Below are positions 17,543-26,033 of a stretch of DNA of 64,000 nt, piece after piece. The translations under genes were made by a program, and so were the position numbers. The notes beneath the pieces are model-generated. The model ran no database searches. It was not told the origin of the DNA and saw only the letters and a list, made by a program, of their open reading frames with translations. Each line of letters starts with the position of its first letter. The stretch's first letter is position 1. Source of the stretch: Drouetiella sp036703255 (GTDB taxonomy: Bacteria; Cyanobacteriota; Cyanobacteriia; Elainellales; Elainellaceae); assembly GCA_036703255.1 (NCBI GenBank), contig DATNPL010000174.1, positions 35,015 through 99,014 on the forward strand. The letters are read 5' to 3'.

Positions 17543-19753
17543 ATGACCGTCAACTTATCGCCCCCCGCCTTTGAATCCCTCGACCAGGCCCTAAAGCACT
17601 ACTTTGGCTACGATACCTTTCGGCTAGAGCAGCAGCCAATCATTGAGGCGGCGCTAGAGAATCAGGATTTGCTGGTGATCATGCCGACGGGCGGCGGCAA
17701 GTCCCTTTGTTTTCAGCTTCCGGCCTTGCTGAAGTCCGGTCTGACGATCGTGGTTTCGCCGCTGATTGCCCTGATGCAAGATCAGGTGGAGGCGCTACGC
17801 GATAACGGCATTGGAGCCACCTTTCTCAACAGCACCGTTAGCTCATCGGAGGTGCGCGATCGCGCCAGCCAAATTCTCTCTGGAAAAGTTAAGCTGCTGT
17901 ACGTCGCTCCTGAGCGACTGCTGACTGAGCAGTTTTTACTGTTCTTAGAGCAGGTACATACCCAGGTGGGCATTGCAGCCTTGGCGATCGACGAAGCCCA
18001 CTGCGTTTCAGAATGGGGGCATGACTTTCGCCCTGAGTACCGCAAAATCCGTGAGGTGCGATCGCGCTTTCCAGATGTGCCCGTCTTGGCGCTTACCGCT
18101 ACCGCCACCGAGCGTGTTCGGATCGATATCATTCAGCAATTGGGGTTGCAGCAGCCCAACATTCACGTTGCCAGCTTTAACCGCCAGAACTTGTACTATG
18201 AGGTACGCCCCAAGCAGAGCCAATCTTACCGAGAGCTGTTGCAGCTCGTCCGGCAAACGCCCGGTGCCGGAATTATCTATTGCCTCAGCCGTAAAAAAGT
18301 CGATGAGATTACCCTGCGGCTTCAGCAAGATGGCATTGAGGCGCTGCCTTACCATGCAGGATTGAGCGATGGCGATCGCACCAAAAATCAGCGTCGCTTT
18401 ATCCGAGATGATGTGCGCATTATGGTGGCAACCGTTGCCTTTGGCATGGGCATCAACAAGCCAGATGTGCGGCTCGTCGTCCATTATGACCTGCCGCGCA
18501 ATCTGGAGAGCTACTATCAAGAGTCAGGACGAGCCGGACGCGATGGGGAAGCGGCTAAGTGCATTCTCTACTTTGGGCTAGGCGATATTAAAACGATCGA
18601 TTATCTGATTGCCCAAAAAATCGATCCGGTTTCAGGCGAGGCGCTAGAAGAAGAGCAGCAGATCGCCCGCCAGCAGTTGCGCCAAGTCATTGACTACGCA
18701 GAAGGCTCAGACTGCCGTCGCACGATCCAGCTCAGCTATTTTGGTGAACGCTTTCCGGGACAGTGCGATAACTGCGACAACTGCCTTCGCCCTAAGCCGC
18801 TAGTGGATTGGACAATCGAAGCTCAAAAGTTTCTCTCCTGCGTCGCACGCTGCAAAGAGCGGTTTGGCATGAAGTATGTGATTGATGTGCTGCGCGGCTC
18901 TAAGGACAAGCGGATCTTAGGCAATCACCATGACGAACTTTCCACCTACGGCATCGGCAAAGAACACAGCCTCGACGAATGGCGGGCGCTGGGGCGATCG
19001 CTCCTGCATCAGGGCCTGCTAGAAGAAACCAGCGATGGCTATGCCGTCCTCAAGCTGAATGCCTTAAGCTGGGAAGTTTTGCGTAAGCAGCGATTGGTCA
19101 TGGTAGCTTTGCCCAACCAGCCGACGGCTAAATCCGAGGGCACCTCCCAGTCCAGAGCGCAGGCCGAGCTGCTGTTTGACCAATTGCGATCGCTCCGCAA
19201 ATCTGTGGCGGACGAACATTCTGTCCCCCCTTACGTCGTGTTTGCCGACTCTAGCCTGCGCCTGATGTCGCAGCTCCAGCCGCAAACCCTAGAGGAGTTT
19301 TCTGAAATCTCTGGCGTGGGCAGCCATAAGCTGCGACAGTATGGCGATCGCTTTGTGGCAGAAATCCGCGCCTTTTGTGAGCAGCATGGCATTCCACTGC
19401 GATCGGCATCTGAACCGGAGGCTTTAGCCTCTGAACCACCGCCCAAGCCGCTCGTCTCCCATACCCATTTTCAAACCCTAGAGCTATATCGCAACGGCTT
19501 TAGCCCCGGTCAGATTGCTGAGGAGCGCAACCTTCGTCTCACTACTGTTTATGATCATCTAGCGCTGCTGATTGAGGCAGGGCAAGGAATCAGCATTGAT
19601 CCGATCGTGCCTCCAGAGCGCCAATGCCAGATTCAGGCGGCGATCGAAACCGTTGGGGATTTATCTCTGCGCGATATTCGGGAGCATTTGGGCGAAAACT
19701 TTGCTTATGACGAAATTCGGCTGGTGCGGTCTTGGTGGCGATTGCAGGGGTAG
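17543..19753 (+). CDS. recQ: ATP-dependent DNA helicase RecQ
   Basis: 736 residues from ATG 17543 (a TTG at 17513 would add ten). Walker A is MPTGGGKSLCF and Walker B is DEAHCVSEWGHDFRPEY; motif VI is QESGRAGRDGE. The zinc-binding domain supplies Cys residues in DCRRTIQLSYFG and CDNCDNC, and a winged-helix (RQC) region and an HRDC domain (about 540-620) follow. The C-terminal 100 residues form an extra HTH-like segment (SPGQIAEERNLRLTTVYDHL). It unwinds 3'-5' for recombination and fork repair. Longer than E. coli RecQ (about 610) because of this tail, which is usual in cyanobacterial RecQ. Confidence 0.95.
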   Translation: MTVNLSPPAFESLDQALKHYFGYDTFRLEQQPIIEAALENQDLLVIMPTGGGKSLCFQLPALLKSGLTIVVSPLIALMQDQVEALRDNGIGATFLNSTVSSSEVRDRASQILSGKVKLLYVAPERLLTEQFLLFLEQVHTQVGIAALAIDEAHCVSEWGHDFRPEYRKIREVRSRFPDVPVLALTATATERVRIDIIQQLGLQQPNIHVASFNRQNLYYEVRPKQSQSYRELLQLVRQTPGAGIIYCLSRKKVDEITLRLQQDGIEALPYHAGLSDGDRTKNQRRFIRDDVRIMVATVAFGMGINKPDVRLVVHYDLPRNLESYYQESGRAGRDGEAAKCILYFGLGDIKTIDYLIAQKIDPVSGEALEEEQQIARQQLRQVIDYAEGSDCRRTIQLSYFGERFPGQCDNCDNCLRPKPLVDWTIEAQKFLSCVARCKERFGMKYVIDVLRGSKDKRILGNHHDELSTYGIGKEHSLDEWRALGRSLLHQGLLEETSDGYAVLKLNALSWEVLRKQRLVMVALPNQPTAKSEGTSQSRAQAELLFDQLRSLRKSVADEHSVPPYVVFADSSLRLMSQLQPQTLEEFSEISGVGSHKLRQYGDRFVAEIRAFCEQHGIPLRSASEPEALASEPPPKPLVSHTHFQTLELYRNGFSPGQIAEERNLRLTTVYDHLALLIEAGQGISIDPIVPPERQCQIQAAIETVGDLSLRDIREHLGENFAYDEIRLVRSWWRLQG

Positions 19754-19808
19754 GGAGTGGGAGAATAGGGGAGTAAATTTTCCCATCTGCTCACCCTTAC
19801 CCCAACCC

Positions 19809-20000
19809 ATGAATCCTTCAGCTCGCGTGATCCTCAAGCTCTTCATTTTTTCTGTTCTGCTCTCAGTTGCCATCAAGTATGCTGCGCCCAGCCTTGCAAT
19901 TGCCGCCACCGACCACAACGCTCTGATTGCCGTCCTGCTCCCCTCGATTGTGATGGCGATCGCATTGGGCTGGAGAGCTAGGAAAGCAGAATTAAAGTAG
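19809..20000 (+). CDS. Small membrane protein, 63 aa
   Basis: Starts at ATG 19809 (MNPSARVILKLFIFSVLLSV), 55 bases after recQ. It has two predicted transmembrane helices (about 8-25 and 37-54) and ends in a basic cytoplasmic tail (WRARKAELK). Short proteins of this layout occur widely in cyanobacteria with no known role. GGGAT/ATCCC followed by TTT just downstream (20001-20022) could be a weak terminator. Confidence 0.6.
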   Translation: MNPSARVILKLFIFSVLLSVAIKYAAPSLAIAATDHNALIAVLLPSIVMAIALGWRARKAELK

Positions 20001-20119
20001 GGATCATTCTAATCCCTTTAGCGTCTGGTGACTTGCCAAACTATGCTAGAGATATTGGCATCGAACCTCAATGCCAAACATCATCTCACCCCAACTATTG
20101 GCAATCTAATAAACGGGAT

Positions 20120-21355
20120 ATGCAAACTCTTCCCAATCCAGTCACTTCTCAACCTGCGGCATTGAGCTTGCCCACCGACGGCACCCTTCGCCGTCGCAAA
20201 ACCCGCCCTGTTCCGGTCGGCAGTATTACGATCGGCGGCGGTCATCCGGTGGCTGTGCAATCGATGATCAATGAAGACACCCTGGACATTGATGGTTCGG
20301 TAGCGGCGATTCGGCGGCTGCATGAAATTGGCTGCGAAATCGTTCGCGTTACCGTGCCCAGTATGGCGCACGCTAAGGCAATGGAGGAAATTCGCGATCG
20401 CCTTTACGCCACCTATCAGCCTGTGCCGCTGGTGGCAGATGTGCATCACAATGGCATGAAGATTGCGCTGGAAGTGGCAAACTACGTCGATAACGTGCGG
20501 ATCAATCCGGGGCTTTATGTCTTTGAGAAACCCAGCGCCAACCGTACCGAATATACCCCAGCCGAATTTCAGGAAATTGGCGAGAAAATCCGTGAAACGC
20601 TAGAGCCACTGGTGATTTCCCTGCGCGATCAAAATAAATCCATGCGGATTGGGGTAAATCACGGCTCTCTAGCCGAGCGCATGCTGTTTACCTATGGCGA
20701 TACGCCCGAAGGCATGGTGGAGTCGGCGCTGGAATTTATCCGCATCTGCGAAGACCTTAATTTTTACAACGTTGAACTTTCGCTGAAGGCTTCTAAGGTG
20801 CCCGTGATGATCGCCGCAAACCGCCTCATGGTGGCGCGCATGGATACCTTGGGGATGGATTACCCACTCCATTTAGGCGTCACCGAAGCTGGAGATGGTG
20901 AGTATGGACGGATTAAATCTACGGCAGGCATTGGCACACTGCTGGCTGAAGGCATTGGCGACACCATCCGCGTTTCTTTGACGGAAGCGCCCGAGAAGGA
21001 AATTCCGGTCTGCTATGGCATTTTGCAGTCCCTCGGGCTGCGCCGAACAATGGTGGAATATGTCGCCTGTCCCTCTTGTGGTCGGACGCTGTTTAACCTA
21101 GAGGAGGTGTTGCACAAAGTCCGCGAAGCAACCAGCCATCTAACAGGGCTAAACATTGCCGTGATGGGCTGCATCGTCAATGGCCCTGGCGAAATGGCAG
21201 ATGCCGACTATGGTTACGTAGGCAAACAGGCAGGCTATATTTCGCTCTATCGCGGTCGAGAAGAGATCAAGCGTGTTCCAGAAGAGCAGGGCGTGGAAGA
21301 GTTGATTAACTTAATCAAGGGCGATGGGCAGTGGATTGAGCCGCAGGTGAGTTAA
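20120..21355 (+). CDS. ispG: 4-hydroxy-3-methylbut-2-enyl diphosphate synthase (ferredoxin-type)
   Basis: 411 residues from ATG 20120; a TTG-started 29-residue extension to 20033 looks spurious. It converts MEcPP to HMBPP in the MEP isoprenoid pathway that feeds carotenoid, quinone and phytol synthesis. The N-terminal TIM barrel starts VGSITIGGGHPVAVQSM. The C-terminal [4Fe-4S] ligands are seen in ACPSCGRT and MGCIVNGPGEM. In cyanobacteria electrons come from ferredoxin. A hairpin with 16-bp arms lies downstream at 21390. Confidence 0.96.
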   Translation: MQTLPNPVTSQPAALSLPTDGTLRRRKTRPVPVGSITIGGGHPVAVQSMINEDTLDIDGSVAAIRRLHEIGCEIVRVTVPSMAHAKAMEEIRDRLYATYQPVPLVADVHHNGMKIALEVANYVDNVRINPGLYVFEKPSANRTEYTPAEFQEIGEKIRETLEPLVISLRDQNKSMRIGVNHGSLAERMLFTYGDTPEGMVESALEFIRICEDLNFYNVELSLKASKVPVMIAANRLMVARMDTLGMDYPLHLGVTEAGDGEYGRIKSTAGIGTLLAEGIGDTIRVSLTEAPEKEIPVCYGILQSLGLRRTMVEYVACPSCGRTLFNLEEVLHKVREATSHLTGLNIAVMGCIVNGPGEMADADYGYVGKQAGYISLYRGREEIKRVPEEQGVEELINLIKGDGQWIEPQVS

Positions 21356-21389
21356 CGCCAAGCCAGTTTCCGGTGCTGCTGATTTTAGG

Positions 21390-21437
21390 GATGAATAGGT
21401 AGGGGAAGGCGATCGCTTTTCCCCCTACCTATTCATC
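21390..21437. terminator. Inverted repeat after ispG
   Basis: Arms GATGAATAGGTAGGGG and CCCCTACCTATTCATC flank a 16-base centre holding a HIP1 octamer (GCGATCGC). It lies 35 bases after the ispG stop and about 110 bases before the next gene. Likely an ispG terminator. Confidence 0.5.
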
Positions 21438-21550
21438 GCTCAGTTAAGCGTACCTAGCTCAGCAGTGCCCAGTTTTCTTCAGCCTATGCTAGATTGGGCG
21501 TACCTGTCTGGCCGATAAATCTTCAGCTCCATCCTCATCGGGATCAACCT

Positions 21551-22843
21551 ATGGTCATTACAAAGCGTGGACTTGTTTTAGGTGCAACTGCCGTCGCTGT
21601 AGCCGCAGTGACCGTTACCGGAGCAGGGTTGCACCTGTCTCAAGGTCAAGCCTTCTTTCAGGGAAATCCGAAAGAATTAATTGATGAGGTTTGGCAGTTA
21701 ATCGATCGCACCTACGTCGATCCCACTTTTAACCAAACAGACTGGCGTGCCGTCCGGCAAGAGTATTTAGGTCGCTCCTACAGCACACCCCAAGAAGGCT
21801 ATGAAGCCATTCGGGAAATGCTGAAGAAGCTTGATGACCCCTACACGCGCTTCATGGACCCGCAGCAGTTCCGCGACATGCAAATTGATACGTCGGGTGA
21901 GCTGACGGGGGTGGGCATCCAGCTTTCTCAGGATGAAGAGACGAAAGAGCTGATTGTGATCTCGCCGATCGAAGATACACCTGCTTTCCGGGCAGGCATT
22001 ATGGCGCGGGATGTCATTACCAAAATTGATGGTAAGAGCACACAGGGTATGGACAGCAACGATGCTGTGAGCCTGATCCGAGGCGAAGTCGGCACTCAGG
22101 TGAAGCTGACTATCCGGCGGGGCGAACAAGAAATGGACTTTACCCTCGATCGGGCGCGAATTGAAATCCATCCCGTGAAATATTCGGTACAAGACAGCCC
22201 TAGCGGCCAGATTGGCTATATTCGCCTGACGCAATTTAGTGCCAATGCCCCCGATGAAATGCGGGCTGCTATCAAAGATTTGGAGTCAAAGGGCGTAGCA
22301 GGTTACACGCTTGACCTACGTTCTAATCCAGGGGGCTTACTCTATTCGGGTATTGATATTGCCCGGATGTGGATTGACGAAGGCGGCATTGTTTCGACGG
22401 TCGATCGCCAAGGGGTTTCGGAAAAGGAGAGCGCTAACGGCACGGCTCTCACGACAAAGCCACTCGTGGTTTTGGTGGACGGGGGTTCTGCGAGCGCCAG
22501 CGAAATTTTGTCGGGCGCGATCCAAGATGATCAGCGCGGCACCTTGGTGGGCAGTCAGACCTTTGGTAAGGGGTTAGTGCAGTCCGTTCGAGGGCTAGGC
22601 GATGGCTCAGGACTGGCAGTGACGGTAGCGAAATATCTGACGCCGAGCGGTCGTGATATCAATCACTCTGGCATTAAGCCGGATGTGGTGCTCGACCTGA
22701 CGGACGACCAGCGTGAAGATCTCTTTGGTGCCAATAATCGGTTGGGCACAGCCGATGATACCCAGTATGCCAAGGCGCTAGAAGTGCTGAATCAGAAAAT
22801 TGCTGAAGCGCGATCGGGCACTCAGGCAAACACGGTACCTTAG
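21551..22843 (+). CDS. S41 carboxyl-terminal processing protease (Ctp family)
   Basis: 430 residues from ATG 21551 (a TTG at 21494 would add 19). An N-terminal hydrophobic segment (about 7-30) acts as signal or anchor, followed by a PDZ domain (about 115-190, GVGIQLSQDEE) and the S41 catalytic core. The nucleophile is in DGGSASASEILSGAI, and the Lys general base in GSQTFGKGLVQSV. It acts in the thylakoid lumen or periplasm. In cyanobacteria CtpA matures the D1 protein; paralogues CtpB/CtpC have other substrates and I cannot tell which this is. Confidence 0.92.
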   Translation: MVITKRGLVLGATAVAVAAVTVTGAGLHLSQGQAFFQGNPKELIDEVWQLIDRTYVDPTFNQTDWRAVRQEYLGRSYSTPQEGYEAIREMLKKLDDPYTRFMDPQQFRDMQIDTSGELTGVGIQLSQDEETKELIVISPIEDTPAFRAGIMARDVITKIDGKSTQGMDSNDAVSLIRGEVGTQVKLTIRRGEQEMDFTLDRARIEIHPVKYSVQDSPSGQIGYIRLTQFSANAPDEMRAAIKDLESKGVAGYTLDLRSNPGGLLYSGIDIARMWIDEGGIVSTVDRQGVSEKESANGTALTTKPLVVLVDGGSASASEILSGAIQDDQRGTLVGSQTFGKGLVQSVRGLGDGSGLAVTVAKYLTPSGRDINHSGIKPDVVLDLTDDQREDLFGANNRLGTADDTQYAKALEVLNQKIAEARSGTQANTVP

Positions 22844-22885
22844 TTTTCAGGTACACCTCAATGCATAAGAGTCAAAAGACCTTAC

Positions 22886-23341
22886 TCAAAATTTGGGTAG
22901 GGCTTTTTGAATATTGGGGCAAATGGTCTTGCGAATGCGATCGCCTTCTGGTTTCTCTTGCCAACCCGACAAAATGCCCTGTAGTTCTGCCCTCAGAATT
23001 TCAAGGGCCTCAATCTGCTGGTTTAGGTCTTCCAGCTTGACTTGCAAATGCTGCCTCACTTCGCCACAGGGAAGCTCGCCTTGGTCATGCACCTGCAAGA
23101 TTTGCTGCACTTCTGCGAGGCTCAGTCCTAACGCCTGCGATCGCTTGACAAAGGCCAGTCGGTTGAGGACTTGAGCGTCAAATAGGCGATAGCCCGCTGC
23201 CGATCGCGCCACGGTGGGGGTGAGTAGCCCAATTTCTTCGTAGTAGCGAATGGTCTTGACGGGTAGCCCGGTCTGCGCAGCAACTTCCCCAATCTTGAGC
23301 AGGGTTTGGGGTTGAGTCTCCAAAGAGCGAGTGTTTGTCAC
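22886..23341 (-). CDS. MerR-family transcriptional regulator
   Basis: The start is most likely GTG at 23341, whose GTGA overlaps the TGA stop of the upstream gene; this indicates translational coupling and gives 151 residues (VTNTRSLETQPQTLLKIGEVA). The winged HTH (KIGEVAAQTGLPVKTIRYYE) is followed by a dimerisation coiled coil. It resembles ZntR/CueR-type metal sensors: a Cys in LPCGEV matches the conserved pre-coil Cys and another is in ICPNI. The first Cys of the usual C-terminal metal loop is missing, so metal sensing is uncertain. A 120-base upstream extension is open but overlaps the neighbour. Confidence 0.88.
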   Translation of the reverse strand: MTNTRSLETQPQTLLKIGEVAAQTGLPVKTIRYYEEIGLLTPTVARSAAGYRLFDAQVLNRLAFVKRSQALGLSLAEVQQILQVHDQGELPCGEVRQHLQVKLEDLNQQIEALEILRAELQGILSGWQEKPEGDRIRKTICPNIQKALPKF

Positions 23342-23628
23342 TGGCGAGCCTGCTGTTGCGAGAGGTTGATCCCAGGAGCGGCGGGTAGGTAGCGCACAGG
23401 GGCATCTGTAGAGAGATCGGAGTCCATCTGCACGGCTTGACGACGCTGTACGGTTTGCCACCGCAGAGCGATCGCCACACCCACCAGACTCAATCCCAAT
23501 CCCAGCAATGAGACATGATTGCCGACACCGCCAATTACGGCATCGACAGCACCCACAATCAAGACAAAGTTAGAAATTGGCTCTTTCCGGTAAGCTAGTT
23601 TGAACATCTGTGTAAGAGTTTGACTCAT
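23338..23628 (-). CDS. Small membrane protein coupled to the MerR regulator
   Basis: A 96-residue protein with two hydrophobic segments (about 19-35 and 39-56: FVLIVGAVDAVIGGVGN, LLGLGLSLVGVAIALRW) and a soluble C-terminal tail. Its TGA stop overlaps the GTG start of the MerR gene by four bases, so both are made from one mRNA. That arrangement suggests the regulator and the membrane protein act together, but nothing shows what the protein does. Confidence 0.7.
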   Translation of the reverse strand: MSQTLTQMFKLAYRKEPISNFVLIVGAVDAVIGGVGNHVSLLGLGLSLVGVAIALRWQTVQRRQAVQMDSDLSTDAPVRYLPAAPGINLSQQQARQ

Positions 23629-23764
23629 AGTTTGGCTTTTTCAACGGATTTTTTCAACTGCGGCTCGGGCTTTGATCTCTACTCTAGCGCAGGATTTTCT
23701 GGTATTTTTCTGGCACAAGATCGGGTGAGTCTTGTGTTGAGTCAGGCCGCTTAGGGAGAGAGGA

Positions 23765-24751
23765 ATGCGAAAATTTTATTTTTTGGTGCCGGGTACGGGA
23801 GGAAAGTTTGCCTGTGGCGGATTATGGGCTGAGCTAAAGGCTTTGGCGCTGGTGCAACAGATTTATCCGGCTGAGTTGGTGACTTATCGGCAGCGGGAGC
23901 AGGGCTTGTTTTTGGATGATCTGTTGCAGAAGCCTGGTTTGCAGGACGCCATTTTTGTGGTGAGCTGGGGGTTTGATGTGCCAAAGCTGATGGCCAAGCT
24001 GCGATCGCATCATGTGGTCTATCATGCCCACAGCGCGGGCTATGGGTTCGGTGTGCCTGCCCAGATCCCGATCATTACGGTGAGTCGCAATACGCTGGGC
24101 TATTGGGGGCAAAAGGCTCCGCATTCACTGATTTATTATTTACCCAATCAGATTTCTGATGAGTTTCGCAATCTGGAGGTCGATCGCGATATTGATGTGC
24201 TGGTGCAGGCGCGGAAGTCGTCTGAGTATTTGCTACAGGAGCTGGTTCCGGCTTTGCAGTCGCGGTGTCGGGTAGAGGTGGTGCGCTCTTATGTAGAGGA
24301 TCTGCCAGGGTTGTTTAATCGAGCCAGGGTTTATTTATATGACTCGGCTGAGTATTGGGCACAGCAGGGCGTGAGCGAGGGGTTTGGGCTACAGCCGATG
24401 GAGGCGATCGCCTGTGGCTGTCAGGTTTTTTCTAGTGTCAATGGCGGTTTGTCGGATTATGTTGATCCGGGGTTTAATATGCAGAAGATTGCCTGTTATT
24501 CCAAGGAGTATGATGTGCAGCGGATTCTTGAGGCGCTGAAGAAGCCGCCGCTGGTTCTGCCGGATAGCTTTTTTTCAGACTATCGAGGAGAGGCGATCGT
24601 CGATCGGTTAGGGCTGATCCTGGATGAAATTAATGGATTTTTTGATCATAAGCAGGCACATCCGTCTGATATTCAGTCTTTGAGTGCTGTGAGGCTGCTC
24701 CGGCTGAATACGCAGAGATTGTGGGGGAAGCTGAGGAAGAAGCTGGGATAG
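23765..24751 (+). CDS. Glycosyltransferase family 4-like protein
   Basis: A 328-residue cytosolic protein with a GT-B fold. The N-terminal domain opens with KFYFLVPGTGGKFACGG, and the C-terminal nucleotide-sugar domain carries GFGLQPMEAIACGCQVF, the E-x7-E-type donor motif of GT1/GT4 enzymes. It probably transfers a sugar from a nucleotide donor in cell-wall or exopolysaccharide synthesis. The gene stands alone between divergent promoters, so acceptor and product are unknown. A GC-rich two-hairpin repeat begins 10 bases after its stop codon. Confidence 0.8.
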   Translation: MRKFYFLVPGTGGKFACGGLWAELKALALVQQIYPAELVTYRQREQGLFLDDLLQKPGLQDAIFVVSWGFDVPKLMAKLRSHHVVYHAHSAGYGFGVPAQIPIITVSRNTLGYWGQKAPHSLIYYLPNQISDEFRNLEVDRDIDVLVQARKSSEYLLQELVPALQSRCRVEVVRSYVEDLPGLFNRARVYLYDSAEYWAQQGVSEGFGLQPMEAIACGCQVFSSVNGGLSDYVDPGFNMQKIACYSKEYDVQRILEALKKPPLVLPDSFFSDYRGEAIVDRLGLILDEINGFFDHKQAHPSDIQSLSAVRLLRLNTQRLWGKLRKKLG

Positions 24752-24760
24752 CGGAACAGC

Positions 24761-24827
24761 CTTGGGGGTCTCCCCCAAACCCCCGGTGGGGGACGTGCCC
24801 GTCCCCCACACCCCCTCTGCATGAGGT
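24761..24827 (+). repeat. GC-rich two-hairpin dispersed repeat, copy 1
   Basis: CTTGGGGGTCTCCCCCAA forms a first hairpin (7-bp stem), followed by a second built from GGGGGACG and CGTCCCCC around TGCC. The same element occurs on the minus strand at 38515-38582, and similarity continues through CCCCCTC..ATGAG. It starts 10 bases after a glycosyltransferase stop codon, in that gene's orientation. Confidence 0.7.
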
Positions 24828-24904
24828 TTGGGTGGGGTGGCGGAGGGCGCTTTGCATTGGGGGGGTGATCGGGCTTTTGTAAGGATGGATTCAATAATAC
24901 GGAT

Positions 24905-25780
24905 TCAATGATGTTGTTGGGTCTGCTGCTGTAGGGTGGCGATCGCTTCTAGGTAGTCTGGGGTGTCTTCACCGCCAATGCGGCAGGCTTCACGATCGAC
25001 GGCTAGCAGGTCTTCGCCCCAGATGACTTTGCCGAGTTCTAGAGTTTGGCCGCGATCGGGTTTCCAGTCGCGGCTGATGAATTTGCGATCGCCGTCTACG
25101 ATGCCGCCATCAAATAAGTGACCGATGGTGAAGTAGACATCTTGTAAGATAAGCGGGACTGAGGGACGGTGTAGCTGTCCGCGGGAGTTGGGACTGCGGG
25201 CTTTGTAGCGCGATCGCGGCAAGAGTCCGTAGAGGTTTTTGAGAGAGGCGGAAATCAGCGGCGTGTCTTTTAATAAAGTACGTTTGAAGGCTCCGATGCT
25301 GATGCGACAGTCTACTTCTTCGAGGAGGGCTGGGGCATATAGCGATGAGAAACGTACGGGTTGAGGCGATCGGTTTGGGTATTCTTTCAGCGGCAGGCTG
25401 TCGGCATCAAGGACTTTCATGCCGTCATCTAATAGGGCATACAGACCGTTACGGCTGGCAATTTGCTCTAGCGAAACGGGAGAACAAACGCCTTCTACGA
25501 TCAGAATTTCTGCCTGGGGGCTGGCCTGCCTCAATCCGGTGAGCACGGTCGCCAATACGCCCATGCTGACGGTTACAGGCGGGCCAACGGGATAGCCCAG
25601 ATTGGGCTTGACCAAAATTCGGCAGGCGTTGTGAGCCGAGGGGGGCGGCTGGTAAATGAAGTCGGCGGTGTTGGCGACTTGTGCGAAGGTTCTAGACTGT
25701 AGGGGCATAGGGGAACTAGAGAGTCTGGGAAGAAGACTGTTGGTAGGCGCGGCGATCGCCCATTCATCATAAAGCCACAT
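24905..25780 (-). CDS. DUF362 domain-containing protein
   Basis: 291 residues from the upstream ATG; an in-frame ATG at residue 25 (MPLQSRTFAQVAN) is the likelier start. The domain is recognisable from RILVKPNLGYP near residue 54, ILIVEGVCSP, and SASLKNLYGLLPRSRY, with the VDGDRKFI region towards the end. No CxxC iron-sulfur motif is present, unlike longer DUF362 ferredoxin fusions. The family's reaction is unknown. It is cytosolic by sequence. Confidence 0.8.
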   Translation of the reverse strand: MWLYDEWAIAAPTNSLLPRLSSSPMPLQSRTFAQVANTADFIYQPPPSAHNACRILVKPNLGYPVGPPVTVSMGVLATVLTGLRQASPQAEILIVEGVCSPVSLEQIASRNGLYALLDDGMKVLDADSLPLKEYPNRSPQPVRFSSLYAPALLEEVDCRISIGAFKRTLLKDTPLISASLKNLYGLLPRSRYKARSPNSRGQLHRPSVPLILQDVYFTIGHLFDGGIVDGDRKFISRDWKPDRGQTLELGKVIWGEDLLAVDREACRIGGEDTPDYLEAIATLQQQTQQHH

Positions 25781-26033
25781 TCAGCCCCAGTATTTAACCT
25801 CAGTATTTAACCCCAGTATTCAGCTACAGCCAGGAAAGCCCCTTCAGAGCCTCTATAGGCTTTCCGACTTAGGACTAATGTACTCATTAACCCGATCGCA
25901 GTACAATTGATCGCAAAACAGCTCTAGAATTCTCTGAGGGTCTTGAATGCCGTCAACCAGATTTCAGAGGAGTTGGCGATAGAATTGTTAAGAACCGTTT
26001 TTTGTAGCTCGTAGCAGCCTATTTTGCCCCGCC

